Part shown: in pieces, positions 1 through 8,985 of the stretch | Numbering within the stretch: the first letter of the stretch is position 1 | Layout of the letters: every line of letters begins with the position of its first letter | Assembly: GCA_010014835.2 (NCBI GenBank) | Contig: JAAAKB020087862.1 | Span: 1-22,078 of the forward strand | Direction of reading: 5' to 3' | Source: Apostichopus leukothele | Taxonomy: Eukaryota > Echinodermata > Holothuroidea > Aspidochirotida > Stichopodidae | Length of the DNA stretch: 22,078 nucleotides | Notes under the pieces: model-generated | The model's database searches: none | What the model saw: only the letters and a program-made list of their open reading frames with translations | What the model was told of the DNA's origin: nothing | Position numbers and translations under genes: made by a program

Positions 1-734
1 AATAAATAACATTTCAATAGTTTTTAATGTTGTTTAACATGATCTCCTTGAATGAAGATACAATGTTACCACTGTTTCTCCCTCGCAAGCATGTTTCTGT
101 AGAGCTGATGTAACTCTCATATACGCCACTTTAAGCTGCTCATCAGAGCATTATTAACTTATATAAAAGATGTTTTAGTTGATCAGTTTATCTAGTGTAA
201 AATGGCGTTTCTTTGTGGAATATTCCAGTCTGTCCGTCTAAACAACGGGTTAATAATCTCAAACCTTATTTTGATTGAACTGAATCATTTGGACCAAATT
301 TTTAATGTATTGCTTAATTTAAAGGATAAACTTTTAGCGTCACTGCATATTAGACTACTCAATCCGTCGCCGTCTTCACTTTTCATTCACACAAATAAAT
401 GAAAACATCCTTCTAATGAGCGATCGTAAACAGGCAGTTATAAATGGAACCAGGAACCATGATTGACGCCCTTGGTGAATAGTGTGGAAGAGGTGGGTGG
501 GGGCCGAGGTGGTCAGAGGGACCAAAAGTTACGATCACGTACCGGTAACCTATGTAAAACGCTTAACGCTGAAATTTATTGCAGCGCTTATGTATTTTCA
601 AGCCATAAATTTGCACTATTCGATAGCACACTCCTGTATGCCAAACCACGTGATGTCCATTCTCTTTCTGGGACGTTTCCATGTCAATAAATCATCTTCA
701 AATATGGGGAAATGATCTGCATATTTTCTGTTAG
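1..734. other. No gene recognised; probably intron of gene A
   Basis: I see no convincing exon here. Short open frames exist at 202-402 and 463-715, but they have no recognisable domain, no clear splice sites and low-complexity composition. A G-rich patch lies near 490-520. Because the exon at 735 needs one base of a codon from an upstream exon, this stretch is most simply intron of gene A. Confidence 0.35.
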
Positions 735-998
735 AAGTCTTCAAAATCAGACAGCATATCATAACACAGTTGGCTGATGTTGACCTCTACAATCTTGACA
801 ATCCAGAATACATGAGATTAGCTGCAGTAGCTTATTGCGATTGGTCTGCATTTCTATCAAACCTTGAACTTCGGGAATATTACGTAAGAAACGCAGGCAC
901 CCTTCTAGATATAGATTATTGAGAGTTAATGAGTGAAAAATTCATGAGTTTAATTTGATTCTCACATTATTTTCATTTTACAGAGGCTTCCATATTAG
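735..998 (+). CDS. Gene A, last two exons (partial, unidentified)
   Basis: Two exons read as one frame. The first, 735-883, lies between an acceptor (tttctgttag) and a consensus donor (gtaaga). It encodes 49 open codons, including the stretches LADVDLYNLDNPEYMRL and AYCDWSAFLSNLELREYY. A 100-nt intron ending in a good acceptor (ttcattttacag) follows. The terminal exon adds R-L-P-Y and then TAG at 996-998. Poly(A) signals lie at 1068 and 1091. The first exon begins with two bases of a split codon, so at least one more exon lies upstream, in or before positions 1-734. I do not recognise the family, and no function is offered. The gene converges on gene B, which ends about 550 bp downstream on the other strand. 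What supports coding is the matching phase across both junctions, the amino-acid composition and the nearby poly(A) signals. There is no homology evidence. Confidence 0.5.
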
Positions 999-1067
999 TA
1001 TAATCCATGTGCAAATGGTAAATTGGAAAACAAATCAATATTTTGTTGTTATTTCTATAATATCTGA

Positions 1068-1096
1068 AATAAATCTTGTCCAGTTAGGCTAATAAA
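1068..1096 (+). terminator. Poly(A) signals of gene A
   Basis: Two AATAAA hexamers, at 1068-1073 and 1091-1096, lie 70-100 nt after the stop codon of gene A on the same strand. That is a normal distance for the end of an animal mRNA. Confidence 0.45.
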
Positions 1097-1543
1097 AACG
1101 TAGTTATGGGATATTAATATGAAATAGCATCGAAAATTATCAAATCAATCAAGTGGCTGATTTAATCGGGCTAATTTTTAAAGAGTCATTGAAACTTTCA
1201 GATTTTGCACTTCGGAAGGCTTCCGTTAATTTAAGAAACGTATTATCTACTGTCTTAAGCCATTGCCCCTTTCTACACCAGCCATCACCCTTCCCTCCCC
1301 AAAGGAAAGACGCAACCGATTTTTAACGCGAACACAGGTACCGCATAATGTGCAATAAGGTAGCATTATTTATGCGTATTTTGCGCTCATTGCGCTATTA
1401 ATTCGTTTAACATTGCTTTGAACTCTTCATCTTGTCAATGTTGCTATCTTCAACCCGGTAATTGTTGTTGGGAACGCTCATGTAAAGAATTCGTCGTAAC
1501 TCATATAAAATAGTAGACAAGATACGATACTTTTGCATTGGTT
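1097..1543. other. Intergenic region between convergent genes A and B
   Basis: This stretch holds no recognised gene. It would carry the 3' untranslated region of gene B on the minus strand. An ATTAAA on the minus strand (TTTAAT at 1161-1166) is one possible poly(A) signal. A GC-richer patch near 1262-1330 has no coherent frame. Confidence 0.3.
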
Positions 1544-1719
1544 TCACATTACCTTAATTGTAAAAGCACACGCTAAACCAAGAAATCGTGTAATGTTGCT
1601 GTTCTGGTTCATTGTATCTGTTACAGCAGCTGCAATTACACCAACAACAAAATCAACTTTGTTGTACAGATAAGAAAGGGCAGCGCATTGCTTTATCCTG
1701 GCTAAATAAGTGGAGCTTT
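1544..1719 (-). CDS. Gene B, exon 2 (terminal coding exon, unidentified)
   Basis: On the minus strand a strong acceptor (cttcttttctgcag) ends at 1720 and is followed by 57 open codons and a TGA at 1546-1544. With exon 1 (9240-9168) the phases match: exon 1 ends with one base of a codon and this exon supplies two. The joined protein is 82 residues. It starts MAIISALNLRTIYSFIPPGY and then has a hydrophobic stretch (VDFVVGVIAAAV) that could be one membrane helix, and a second near the C terminus (FLGLACAFTI). A possible donor (AAG|gtaatg) lies just before the stop, so the gene might continue in a further exon instead of ending here. The frame is too short to stand out without the splice evidence. 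I do not recognise the family. Its intron hosts the transposon. Confidence 0.55.
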
Positions 1720-2077
1720 CTGCAGAAAAGAAGACCGGCTAATGAGCATTCTCATTAACGGAATTAGACCGAAGGTGAATGATTTGGTGCGAACTTGGCA
1801 GCTTACGAGGGACCTAGTCCATAGTCGGTAGCTTAACGTTAGTTAATATAGGCATAGCCTAACATTGTAACAAGTTAGGCGTAAACATAGCCACTGTTAC
1901 AATCGCAAAGTTTAATCTGCAAGTCTTTAACTCAATTATTTGAAAGCATGTGAGACAGTTTCGTCGAGTATTCCTCCCAATAAAGCGGAATGATACAGCA
2001 AAATTCAATGCATCCAATTTAAGGAATTTTTGCTTGCTTCGAGCAGTTTGACTCCCGACCTGTACAAGTGTAGCCTA
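1720..2077 (-). other. Intron of gene B, left of the transposon
   Basis: This is ordinary AT-rich sequence between the acceptor of gene B exon 2 and the left end of the transposon. I see no gene in it. Without the transposon the intron would be roughly 500 nt. Confidence 0.4.
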
Positions 2078-2101
2078 CAGTAGGTACATGGGTTCCGCGT
2101 A
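2078..2101 (+). repeat. Left terminal inverted repeat of the pogo-like element
   Basis: These 24 bases are the exact reverse complement of 9004-9027. The repeat starts with CAG, as usual for pogo elements, and is preceded by TA (2076-2077). Its inner part, GGTTCCGCGTA, recurs inside both ends of the element and is a plausible transposase binding site. Confidence 0.9.
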
Positions 2102-2279
2102 AGCCGCGACAAAAGATCGCCGATCATACTCAAAATAAAAGATTGCCGGAACCAGTCGAATTGGTAAACTTACGAACTGATGTGCTATTAGATGTGAGGT
2201 TTGAATTTATTTTTTATGCTTTGGCAAAAAAATAAACTTGGACGAACTTTGAATAGTAAGTGCATGAATAGCGCGTAAT

Positions 2280-2298
2280 GACCCGAGTTCCGCGTAAA
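2280..2298 (+). repeat. Inner inverted repeat, left copy
   Basis: A 19-bp perfect inverted match pairs this site (gacccgagttccgcgtaaa) with 8599-8617. It shares the core GTTCCGCGTA with the terminal repeats, in the same orientation as the left terminal copy and about 190 bp further in. This resembles the double binding sites of IR/DR elements in Tc1/mariner. Confidence 0.75.
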
Positions 2299-4048
2299 AA
2301 AAATGGCGGTATATTTTTTAAGTTTTTCAATGAGTTATTCACCATTATGGTAAAGTTCATCCTATATTATGATGGCTTACCAAATTTACGGAAATTGGTG
2401 GACTTAATATTAATGTCTTACTTATATAATTTGCAATTTAGTACTAAAATCGTCAGAGAAGTTTAACAGCGTTTAGTGTGTATAGCTAAGCATACCAGTT
2501 TAGCGAAATATTAATGTGGCATAATGAATGCACTTGTCAATTGTATGACCCACCCCCGGGACCAATACCAACATTGAAAATAGTGTCTCCTACAATTTTA
2601 CATCAGATAATAGTGGATTTTTAGTTTAGCCTAGTTTGCTATGGTTCTGCATGCCTTAAGTGATTTCTTTGAGTTTGAGGGTACCACGAGACAATATTAC
2701 CAGGAAAAGGGTGTGTCATTTGTGTGTCAATGTTTTTTATTCAAATTTAGCAAATTGTGTTTCACTTTCCCACAATTGTAAGTCTGTTCACTTGAGTGAC
2801 AATGGAGTGCATCAGTTTACATGCCGTGCATGACCCACATGGTGCAATGACTCACTGGGGTATAGGGGGTGCATGTGTCATATAACTGACAATGTGCATA
2901 AGTTTTGACGATGCCTTTTGACACTGCCTCTAGTGTAATGTTCATAGTAAGCCGTAAGTTTATTTAGATGGTATATAGGCCTAGGCCGGTAGATAGTTGT
3001 GTGAGTTTGATGTTTTATTTTATCATGGTTTTGTGTTTCATTTCATGCAATTTTAAACACTGTTTCTTTGTTTCAGATCAATTATTAGGCCAAATTAAAA
3101 ATATCATGTTTAGTGTCACCACCCACTTCTTTTTTGGAGGCCACCTGCTTTGTTTTTAAATGATAAAATACTATGTCTTTTAAAAAAAATTGTAGACTCA
3201 AAGACTCGTCACCGTGTCTTTGCTGTAGAAATAGTCAATTGCTGGCAGTCGTCTTGAAAAATAGCCCGACCCGTTGTTTTGGAAAATTGGCCGGGCGGCC
3301 ATTTAAAAGAAAGGGGGCATCCTTCCTTTTTTTTAAAAAGGCAGGACGCTGAACATTTTGTTTGCCTTTTGCTGACCTAGTTGCTGGCCTAGTCCTTTGC
3401 TATGGTATTGTCACGATACAATATTTCTTGCTATTGTATTGACAGTTTAGTTTGGAGAGAAATTATTGGTAACTTGACTCTTGTATCTTGTATTCATGAC
3501 TTCTGAAAGGTCCACTGGAGACTATACTGGTCAAAGTACAGGTATGTGAGATCATGGATGGACACGGCAAGAATGTCGCTTCTGTTTTCCAATAGTTTTC
3601 AGAGAGTAATGAGGCAGACGTGTAACCATCCTTCTCCCATTTAACAGCTTTCTTACAAAAACTAGACACTTCGAATCCATCAACAATTGCCGCACATCCT
3701 TTTTGACGAGCAAGCAGCACAAGCAGGACAATAATAGTGATGAGTGTCATGTCTAGGCCAAAAAACTGCAACAATTTCCTTCTGTGCTTGAAATTTTATT
3801 TGTTTTCTCAAATTTCAGTGTGTTGCAATATCATAACATTTGATTTGCAGATGAAATTCCTGAACAAAAATAAATGATACCATTGACAGTGCTCACTGCT
3901 AACAAAATGAGGTATAAGCTTGCTGTATAATATATACTTGAAAGGATCAGGAAATTAGGAACCAAACAAATCAACAAACTTAACAAATATCATCATGTTA
4001 CGTGTGCTTTTCTTTTACACATCAATCTTTAACAATGAACAAAGCCAG
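2299..4048. other. Transposon interior with no supported gene
   Basis: About 1.75 kb between the inner left repeat and the poly(A) signal of the element's genes. No exon is supported. A 103-codon open frame on the minus strand (3774-3463) follows an acceptor-like ttgttgcag and has a hydrophobic start after an internal ATG. It shows no domain and may be chance. A GC-rich palindromic patch (ggccgggcggcc) lies near 3290-3301. Confidence 0.3.
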
Positions 4049-4054
4049 TTTATT
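4049..4054 (-). terminator. Likely shared poly(A) signal of the transposon genes
   Basis: AATAAA on the minus strand, about 60 nt after the stop codon of the HIRAN-like exon. I found no AATAAA on this strand between the transposase stop (4872) and the HIRAN-like exon. That fits both messages ending here, with the HIRAN-like exon being 3' untranslated sequence in the transposase message. Confidence 0.4.
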
Positions 4055-4114
4055 ATGACACTTATTAAACTAACTACCCTGGCTGATTACAACCTTGGTC
4101 AAGGTTTATGAACT

Positions 4115-4614
4115 TTAGACAATTGATAATTTCATGGCATCACCACCCTTAACTTTTGGGAAAATATTTCTTACCTTATTAATCACCTCCCCAATTTGAA
4201 CTGGTTTGCCATATATTTTGTACACACAGGGTATAACCACCCCACCCCCTTTCTCTGATGGGTGAGGCCAAGGTGGAAAGCTAGGAACAGGCTTTCCCGT
4301 TGCTACACATTTTATAGAATACTTTTCATCAAGTAATTGCCGAAATACTGCAGCTAAGCCTCTTGGGACATGTCCAATGATGAGAGGGATTGGGGTTACT
4401 AAATCTTTCACATATAGTCCCTGTGAGGTCTTCTGTTCCAACACATTTCCCTCTGTGATGCTTGGCATCCAAACTAAGATGGCATCTTTGTCATGTATAT
4501 TTGCATATTCTGGTTGGAGAATCATCTCCAGGGCCAAAGGTGGAGCAATTTTGTATTCATGGTAACCTTTGATTACACTGTCTTCTATCTGTACAATGAT
4601 AGGTTTTTGTTCTC
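4115..4614 (-). CDS. HIRAN-like accessory protein, terminal exon of the pogo-like element
   Basis: An exon of 500 nt follows a strong acceptor (tttattttcttacag) and ends in TAA at 4117-4115. Its frame has no usable ATG near its start; the first in-frame ATG is in the middle of the domain. It must therefore be joined to an upstream coding exon. The acceptor needs one leading base. A consensus donor at 6739 (AAAA|GTAAGT), 53 nt into the transposase exon, has that phase. With the ATG-AG exon at 7487-7483 this gives 185 residues: a 19-residue basic leader shared with the transposase, then this domain. The landmarks KGYHEYKI, YANIHDKDAILVW, IGHVPRGLAAVFRQLLD and GGGVVIPCVYKI resemble the HIRAN pattern (N..DknAI.V ... 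vGhvpr.lA..l..lld). HIRAN domains, as in HLTF, bind DNA ends, so a role at transposon ends or in repair is conceivable. That is inference, and the family call is moderate. Confidence 0.6.
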
Positions 4615-4871
4615 CTGTAAGAAAATAAATGATGGATGATAGATGGAATGTTGTTGTGTTTCCATCTTCCAAAATACACAAATTGCCTCACCAGGCTTGC
4701 TATAGGCAACAATATATGGGATAGCTAGAATTCTATTGATGAGAATACCAGCTTAACCAATTCAACATTTTGCCTATACCCAACTTACAAACAATGAAAC
4801 AAGAATTGAATAATCTTCTTTAACAATCTTAACAGTTTTGTGACTCTGTGGCAGTGCTGTAGATTAAGATT

Positions 4872-6792
4872 CTATTTACAATTTGGACAACACCATTCCT
4901 TTTTTCTGAGCATTTTAGCAGTAACAAGTTCTTTTGGCATACATGACATATGATACCATTGGTTGCATGTGTCACATCCAACCCACCCAACCTTTACACT
5001 TTCTTCATATTTTCCTCCACAGATAGGGCATCTACACTCTTGAGATTTTTTTTTTTGAACAAGGTTTTCAATTCCCTTCTTTTGGAAATGCTTTTTCTTA
5101 GCCAAAAGTTCCTTTCTTGCTTTTGACCGGCATTTGCTGAGTAGATGTTCCTTCATTGTATCTATTGCTGTTGGACTTGTAACGTCATATGGCAGCTCAT
5201 TACATAGCCTGCGCCTAGCCTTCTTCTGCGGTTTAACCGAAGGAAGTTCTGTTGCCTTTGTTAAGTGTGCTGAGACTGCTCTTTGTGCATCTGGAGTTGT
5301 TGGCATGTGTACTGTGGTTTCAGGTAATGCTCTTGTTGTCACCTTGTCTGCACATTCTGTGTCAGTGGTTTCTACTCTAAAAGTCAGGGAGGGCATGGTC
5401 ATCTCATCAGTGACAGCAGCTCTGTTTACTGGAAAAATACCTGATGATATGAAGCTCTTCCTGATTAGACCAGGCCTTTCCAAATCTTCCCAGATGTTGC
5501 CAATGATTCTACTAACATTTCTCTGCGTAATCGTCTCCCCAGGATTACGGGCCACCCATTTCCTGAGATAGTCCCAGTAGGACCTTTTCATGTGTCCAAA
5601 GACACCAACATCTAGCGGCTGTAAAAAGTGTGTGGCATTAGGTAGAAACCGGTACAGATGTATGTTGCTTTCTTCTGCTGTTTGGAAGAGATCATAGGCA
5701 ATATGCCCTTCATGTGAGTCTAACAGTAACACCACTGGTCTTTCATTTCCAATGTTTTGGACAAACTGGTTTTGGAACCAGTATTGAAAAGATGTTTGTG
5801 TCATCCATCCTGACTCTGTAAAGTATGCCACACTCTTCGGAGGTGCACCTGCCAGGGGATCCCAAGAATTGGGTCTGGTTCCTTTGAATAGGAAATAGGG
5901 AGGGAGAAGCTTACCATCTGCATTGGCACAAACACCCACTGTTATTTGTTTCTTACCCTCACCGGAAGTCATTTGTGGCAGTGCTCCTTTCATATGTCGA
6001 GATCCAAGGGCATATCTAGGTGGTTTGCCACTCAGTCCAAACCCTGTCTCATCAAAGTTGTAGATGAGCTCTGGCTTGTCTGAAAGGTTCAGGTCAGAAA
6101 TGAAACAGTTGAAGTTTCTAAACCAGTCATCAACTGCCTGTTTGGTCACCTTGGCTCGTGCCTTGTTGAGCGTTTTTGTAGGCTTTAGTTGAATACTAGG
6201 ATTCCTCTTCAGGAAACCTGTATACCAACCATTAGACGGCCTTCCGCTTCGGAAAGGAGTGCTTCTTCCATCTTTTGTGATCAGTTCTTGGACTGTGTCC
6301 TTAAGCTGCTTAGGAGTAACAGGAAATCCTCTGTTTCCCATTGTGACAACCCAGCGTGCTAGATGTCTTTCCTCACCAAGAGTGAGATATGGTTTAGGTC
6401 CATTTCGTCTGTACCATTTTACATTTCCTATAGCTCTCCGTTGAATCTGATCGTAGTGTACTCCATTGGCACTGGCTGCTTCATGGATTGTGGAGTACTT
6501 TCCAGAAGACAGACCTTCCAGTGCGGTTCTGATACGTTCGATTCGAGGTGTAGGAAATTTACTTGAATCTTGGTCAATCATTCCCTCCCTCCGATAATTT
6601 CTGGTGAACAAGGCTAGTTTCTTCTTTCTGTCAGTAAGCTGGCTTTCCTGGCTTTGAGGTTTGTTACAGACATGCCTGTTGTTATGATACCTCCTTTTTT
6701 CTCTAGTAGGAATGGACAAATCAATCTCTTTCCACTTACTTTTCTTGTTGGATGGCCCACCAGAGTCTTCATTCAATTTTCTTTTTTGTGGT
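4872..6792 (-). CDS. Pogo-like DDE transposase with PHD finger, main exon
   Basis: This exon starts after an acceptor (ttatatttgcag) and ends in TAG at 4874-4872. Joined to ATG-AG at 7487-7483 it gives 641 residues with no internal stop. The exon's first in-frame codons contain no ATG, so the upstream exon is needed. The order is: a basic leader (PQKRKL, possible nuclear signal); a pipsqueak-type helix-turn-helix at about 83-127; a CENP-B/Tc5-type DNA-binding region at about 135-205; a DDE_1 catalytic domain at about 242-405 with D249 (NFDETG), D360 (LLLDSHEGH) and D396 (LQPLDVG), giving DD35D; and a C4HC3 PHD finger at about 590-640 (C590, C593, C608, C611, H616, C619, C637, C640). The enzyme would cut and paste the element at TA sites. 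The PHD finger may read histone tails and steer insertion; this is known of the domain, not shown here. All catalytic residues are present, so it may be active. A domesticated host gene is less likely because matching terminal repeats surround it. Confidence 0.92.
6734..6740 (-). promoter_or_regulatory. Predicted alternative 5' splice site inside the transposase exon
   Basis: Within codon AGT of the transposase frame lies AAAA|GTAAGT on the minus strand: the exon would end at 6740 and the intron start at 6739. It leaves one base of a codon, exactly what the acceptor at 4615 needs (A + GA = Arg). Using it would switch the message from transposase to the HIRAN-like protein. Predicted only; no transcript evidence. 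Confidence 0.5.
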
Positions 6793-7482
6793 CTGCAAAT
6801 ATAAATAGGCTATGGTAAAAAGAGTGTAAATTTAATAATAAGGAGTACCTTAATAGACTGGGATAATGTTTCTAGTAGTGTGCATTTGGCACATGATGGT
6901 GTAGCAAGAAAGGCAAGTACCAACTTCAGTCAAGAGAGTATCCATCATTTTGAACTCCATTCTTGGTGAGGGTGTAGGGCCACTGGGCATGGGGAACTGA
7001 ATCCCTGGAATGATAGCCTCTCGTTTTAGAAGTATGATGTGCTACACCAAAGTGCCTTAAACTGTGATGTAGTCAGCACAGGTAGGTTGGTTGTACAGGT
7101 GGGGTCAAATAGGTTAGTGAACTGTGTCCTGGGGAGGGTTCTCCTCCTTATTTTATATAATTAAGGGTGCTTAGATGCAAATAGTTCCTAAATATTTTGT
7201 TGAGGAATTGTCTATTTGTTTGAAAAAAGATGTAGGTACGTTTAGATTAACTGCTTTGGTTGCTGCACTTTAATTCTTTGGTAGGGGGGGGGGTGCCCTG
7301 CATTGACCCTCCCTAGAACCGTAGTAGTCAGGGCATTCCCCCTTCCCCCAATATTTAAGAAAAATCACCACCTCTGCCAGTCAACATATATTTTAATGCT
7401 CTACAAAAAAATCATTATGGGGTGGAGCATTCTTTTAATAATAACTTAGTGAAATAAAGTAGTAAATTAAAAATAGGCTAAC
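6793..7482 (-). other. Intron of the transposase gene
   Basis: This 690-nt intron lies between the ATG-AG exon (donor AG|gttagc) and the main transposase exon (acceptor ttgcag). A run of ten or more G lies near 7284-7293. I see no other feature. Confidence 0.6.
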
Positions 7483-7546
7483 CTCATTTTTTCTTTACGG
7501 AGATGTATGCACTTCTTAACCTTCAGGAAATGTTTTGTTTGTACAC
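7483..7546 (-). CDS. First coding exon of the transposon genes (start codon exon)
   Basis: A 64-nt exon lies between an acceptor (cacttttcag) and a donor (ATGAG|gttagc). Its only ATG is at 7487-7485, and the last two bases (AG) combine with the first base of the next exon to make Arg. The encoded start is M-R-P-Q-K-R-K-L. This supplies the missing start codon for both the transposase and, by the alternative donor at 6739, the HIRAN-like protein. The frame also stays open through the whole exon upstream of the ATG, so a longer N terminus from earlier exons, or from host exon 1, is possible. Confidence 0.65.
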
Positions 7547-7665
7547 CTGAAAAGTGAAATTAAACACATCACTATCATTTTTATTCGGATTTTGAGATAC
7601 AGTATAGGGATTCCATACTTGAACAGAACTTTCAGCCTTTAGCCTCTTTCCTAAATGCTGAAAGG

Positions 7666-7965
7666 GGTGGTAGCAGGGGTGGCGCCAGGATTTTTTTGTC
7701 GGTGACTTGAGCTCCCTGACGTTGTTTTGCTTTGCTCCCCGACTCGGGACTGATGTTCCTACTGGATACTTGACCAGGAAATCAAGGTCACATTTATCTT
7801 TATCATAAAATGATCATAATGATAAATACACAATAATAATTTGTTTGCCTAATTGCTCCCTGACAAAATCAAAATTTTCCCCGACGGGGGGTGGGGGAGG
7901 GGGCTAGACCTTCCCGACAGGGGGCTTAACCCCTCCCCCTTTCTTTCGCCACCCCTGGGTGGTAG
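7666..7965. mobile_element. hAT-type non-autonomous element nested in the pogo-like element
   Basis: The element proper is 7674-7957 (284 bp). It starts CAGGGGTGGCGCC and ends CGCCACCCCTG, so the terminal repeats share an 11-bp core (CAGGGGTGGCG). It is flanked by a perfect 8-bp direct repeat, ggtggtag, at 7666-7673 and 7958-7965. An 8-bp duplication and CAGGGGTG-like ends are hallmarks of hAT elements. It has no coding capacity and G- and C-rich runs inside. It lies in an intron of the transposon's transcription unit (7547-8141), so it need not harm the transposase. It inserted after the pogo-like element arrived, or in an ancestor copy of it. Confidence 0.85.
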
Positions 7966-8141
7966 CAACCTGTTCGTCACCCTGCAGCCATGCCAAAACA
8001 TTGGCCTATCCATTGAGCCTAGGTTCTGTTTCAATTGAGCATAATTCTCTTCCTAGAATGTGACACATTATTCTCAAGGGATAATAAAGTACAATTCAAT
8101 TGAAACATCAAATATTTGAAATTTCTTAAGGGACAATACCT

Positions 8142-8332
8142 GTGTTATTCAGAGCAACACCGCATTCGAATTCCAGATCGCAGAACAAATTGTTGTTGAT
8201 AGTGGTTGCCAGGGGAATATGATGAACAAAACTATTTCGCCGGAATAGACGGCACCGATGAACAGGTGCAAATGTTAAATTGAGTTTCGTACAGGAAGTG
8301 ACACAGTGTACAGTACAAGCAAGAAAATACAA
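8142..8332 (-). other. Candidate upstream exon of the transposon transcription unit
   Basis: A good donor (AATAACACAG|gtattg) ends a 63-codon open stretch on the minus strand. The frame passes without a stop across the junction into the 7546-7483 exon and on into the transposase. There is no ATG in that frame here, so it is either a 5' untranslated exon or the middle of a longer N terminus begun further upstream. A six-codon upstream ATG frame (minus-strand ATG at 8163) ends before the donor. The 5' edge of the exon is not defined. Confidence 0.35.
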
Positions 8333-8598
8333 ATAAATAAAAAATATCGTCGAATATTTTACAAAAGTAGGCTAATATATGCGGTTGACCCTATATATTT
8401 CTATTAGTAGCTCTGCGATTCAAGTTATTCAACCCTATAGAAATGGTATCATCCTAATTATTTGCATATGTACATGGTAGACAGTTACAACAAGTGCATG
8501 AAGTTTCCTGACCGGCTGTACATACCGCGCGTACACAGTTGCAGTACTCTACACTGCTCAATTGTGTATATGTACATCTTGTTCTTAGTACGAGGTAA

Positions 8599-8617
8599 TT
8601 TACGCGGAACTCGGGTC
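8599..8617 (-). repeat. Inner inverted repeat, right copy
   Basis: Exact reverse complement of 2280-2298 over 19 bp, about 400 bp inside the right end. It shares the GTTCCGCGTA core with the terminal repeats. Confidence 0.75.
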
Positions 8618-8985
8618 GAAGCAACGGGTTTTTTAAACAAAATATTTCTAAGTTAGTGATATCGATGGATTAATCACCCGTTAGAATGGAGGGAAAACAC
8701 AACGAGCCTTCATATGATCGTATCAAATAGTTGCAACGATGGTGCTGATGAGATGTTTTACTATAGTGTGAAAATATGACATGTTTACAAAGATGCAAGT
8801 TACTGTTCAATATCGTTGATCGCACAAAAAAACCGTTTTGGATTTGATATATTTCTCATCATCGGAATCTTGCGTTACCACCAAACTTTTAGAAAAGTAG
8901 CATTATTGTATGTGATTGATTTACCAAAAAAAGGTAAGAGTTTCTGTTTTGTATCTTCGGAGTTACAAGCAAAAGTCGGCGATTC

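Noticed and set aside
3463-3774. A 103-codon minus-strand frame in the transposon with a hydrophobic start (TLITIIVLLVLLA)
   Set aside because: It begins without an ATG; the inner ATG leaves about 95 residues with no recognisable domain. An acceptor-like site precedes it, but I found no partner exon that must join it. It could be a third transposon exon, so it is recorded here only.
5134-5571. A 145-codon plus-strand frame opposite the transposase
   Set aside because: It lies wholly antisense to the well-supported transposase and has no domain; it is a shadow frame.
7849-8038. Overlapping frames on both strands near 7850-8040, rich in Gly and Pro
   Set aside because: They come from the G/C runs of the nested hAT-type element and its flank, with no coding signal.
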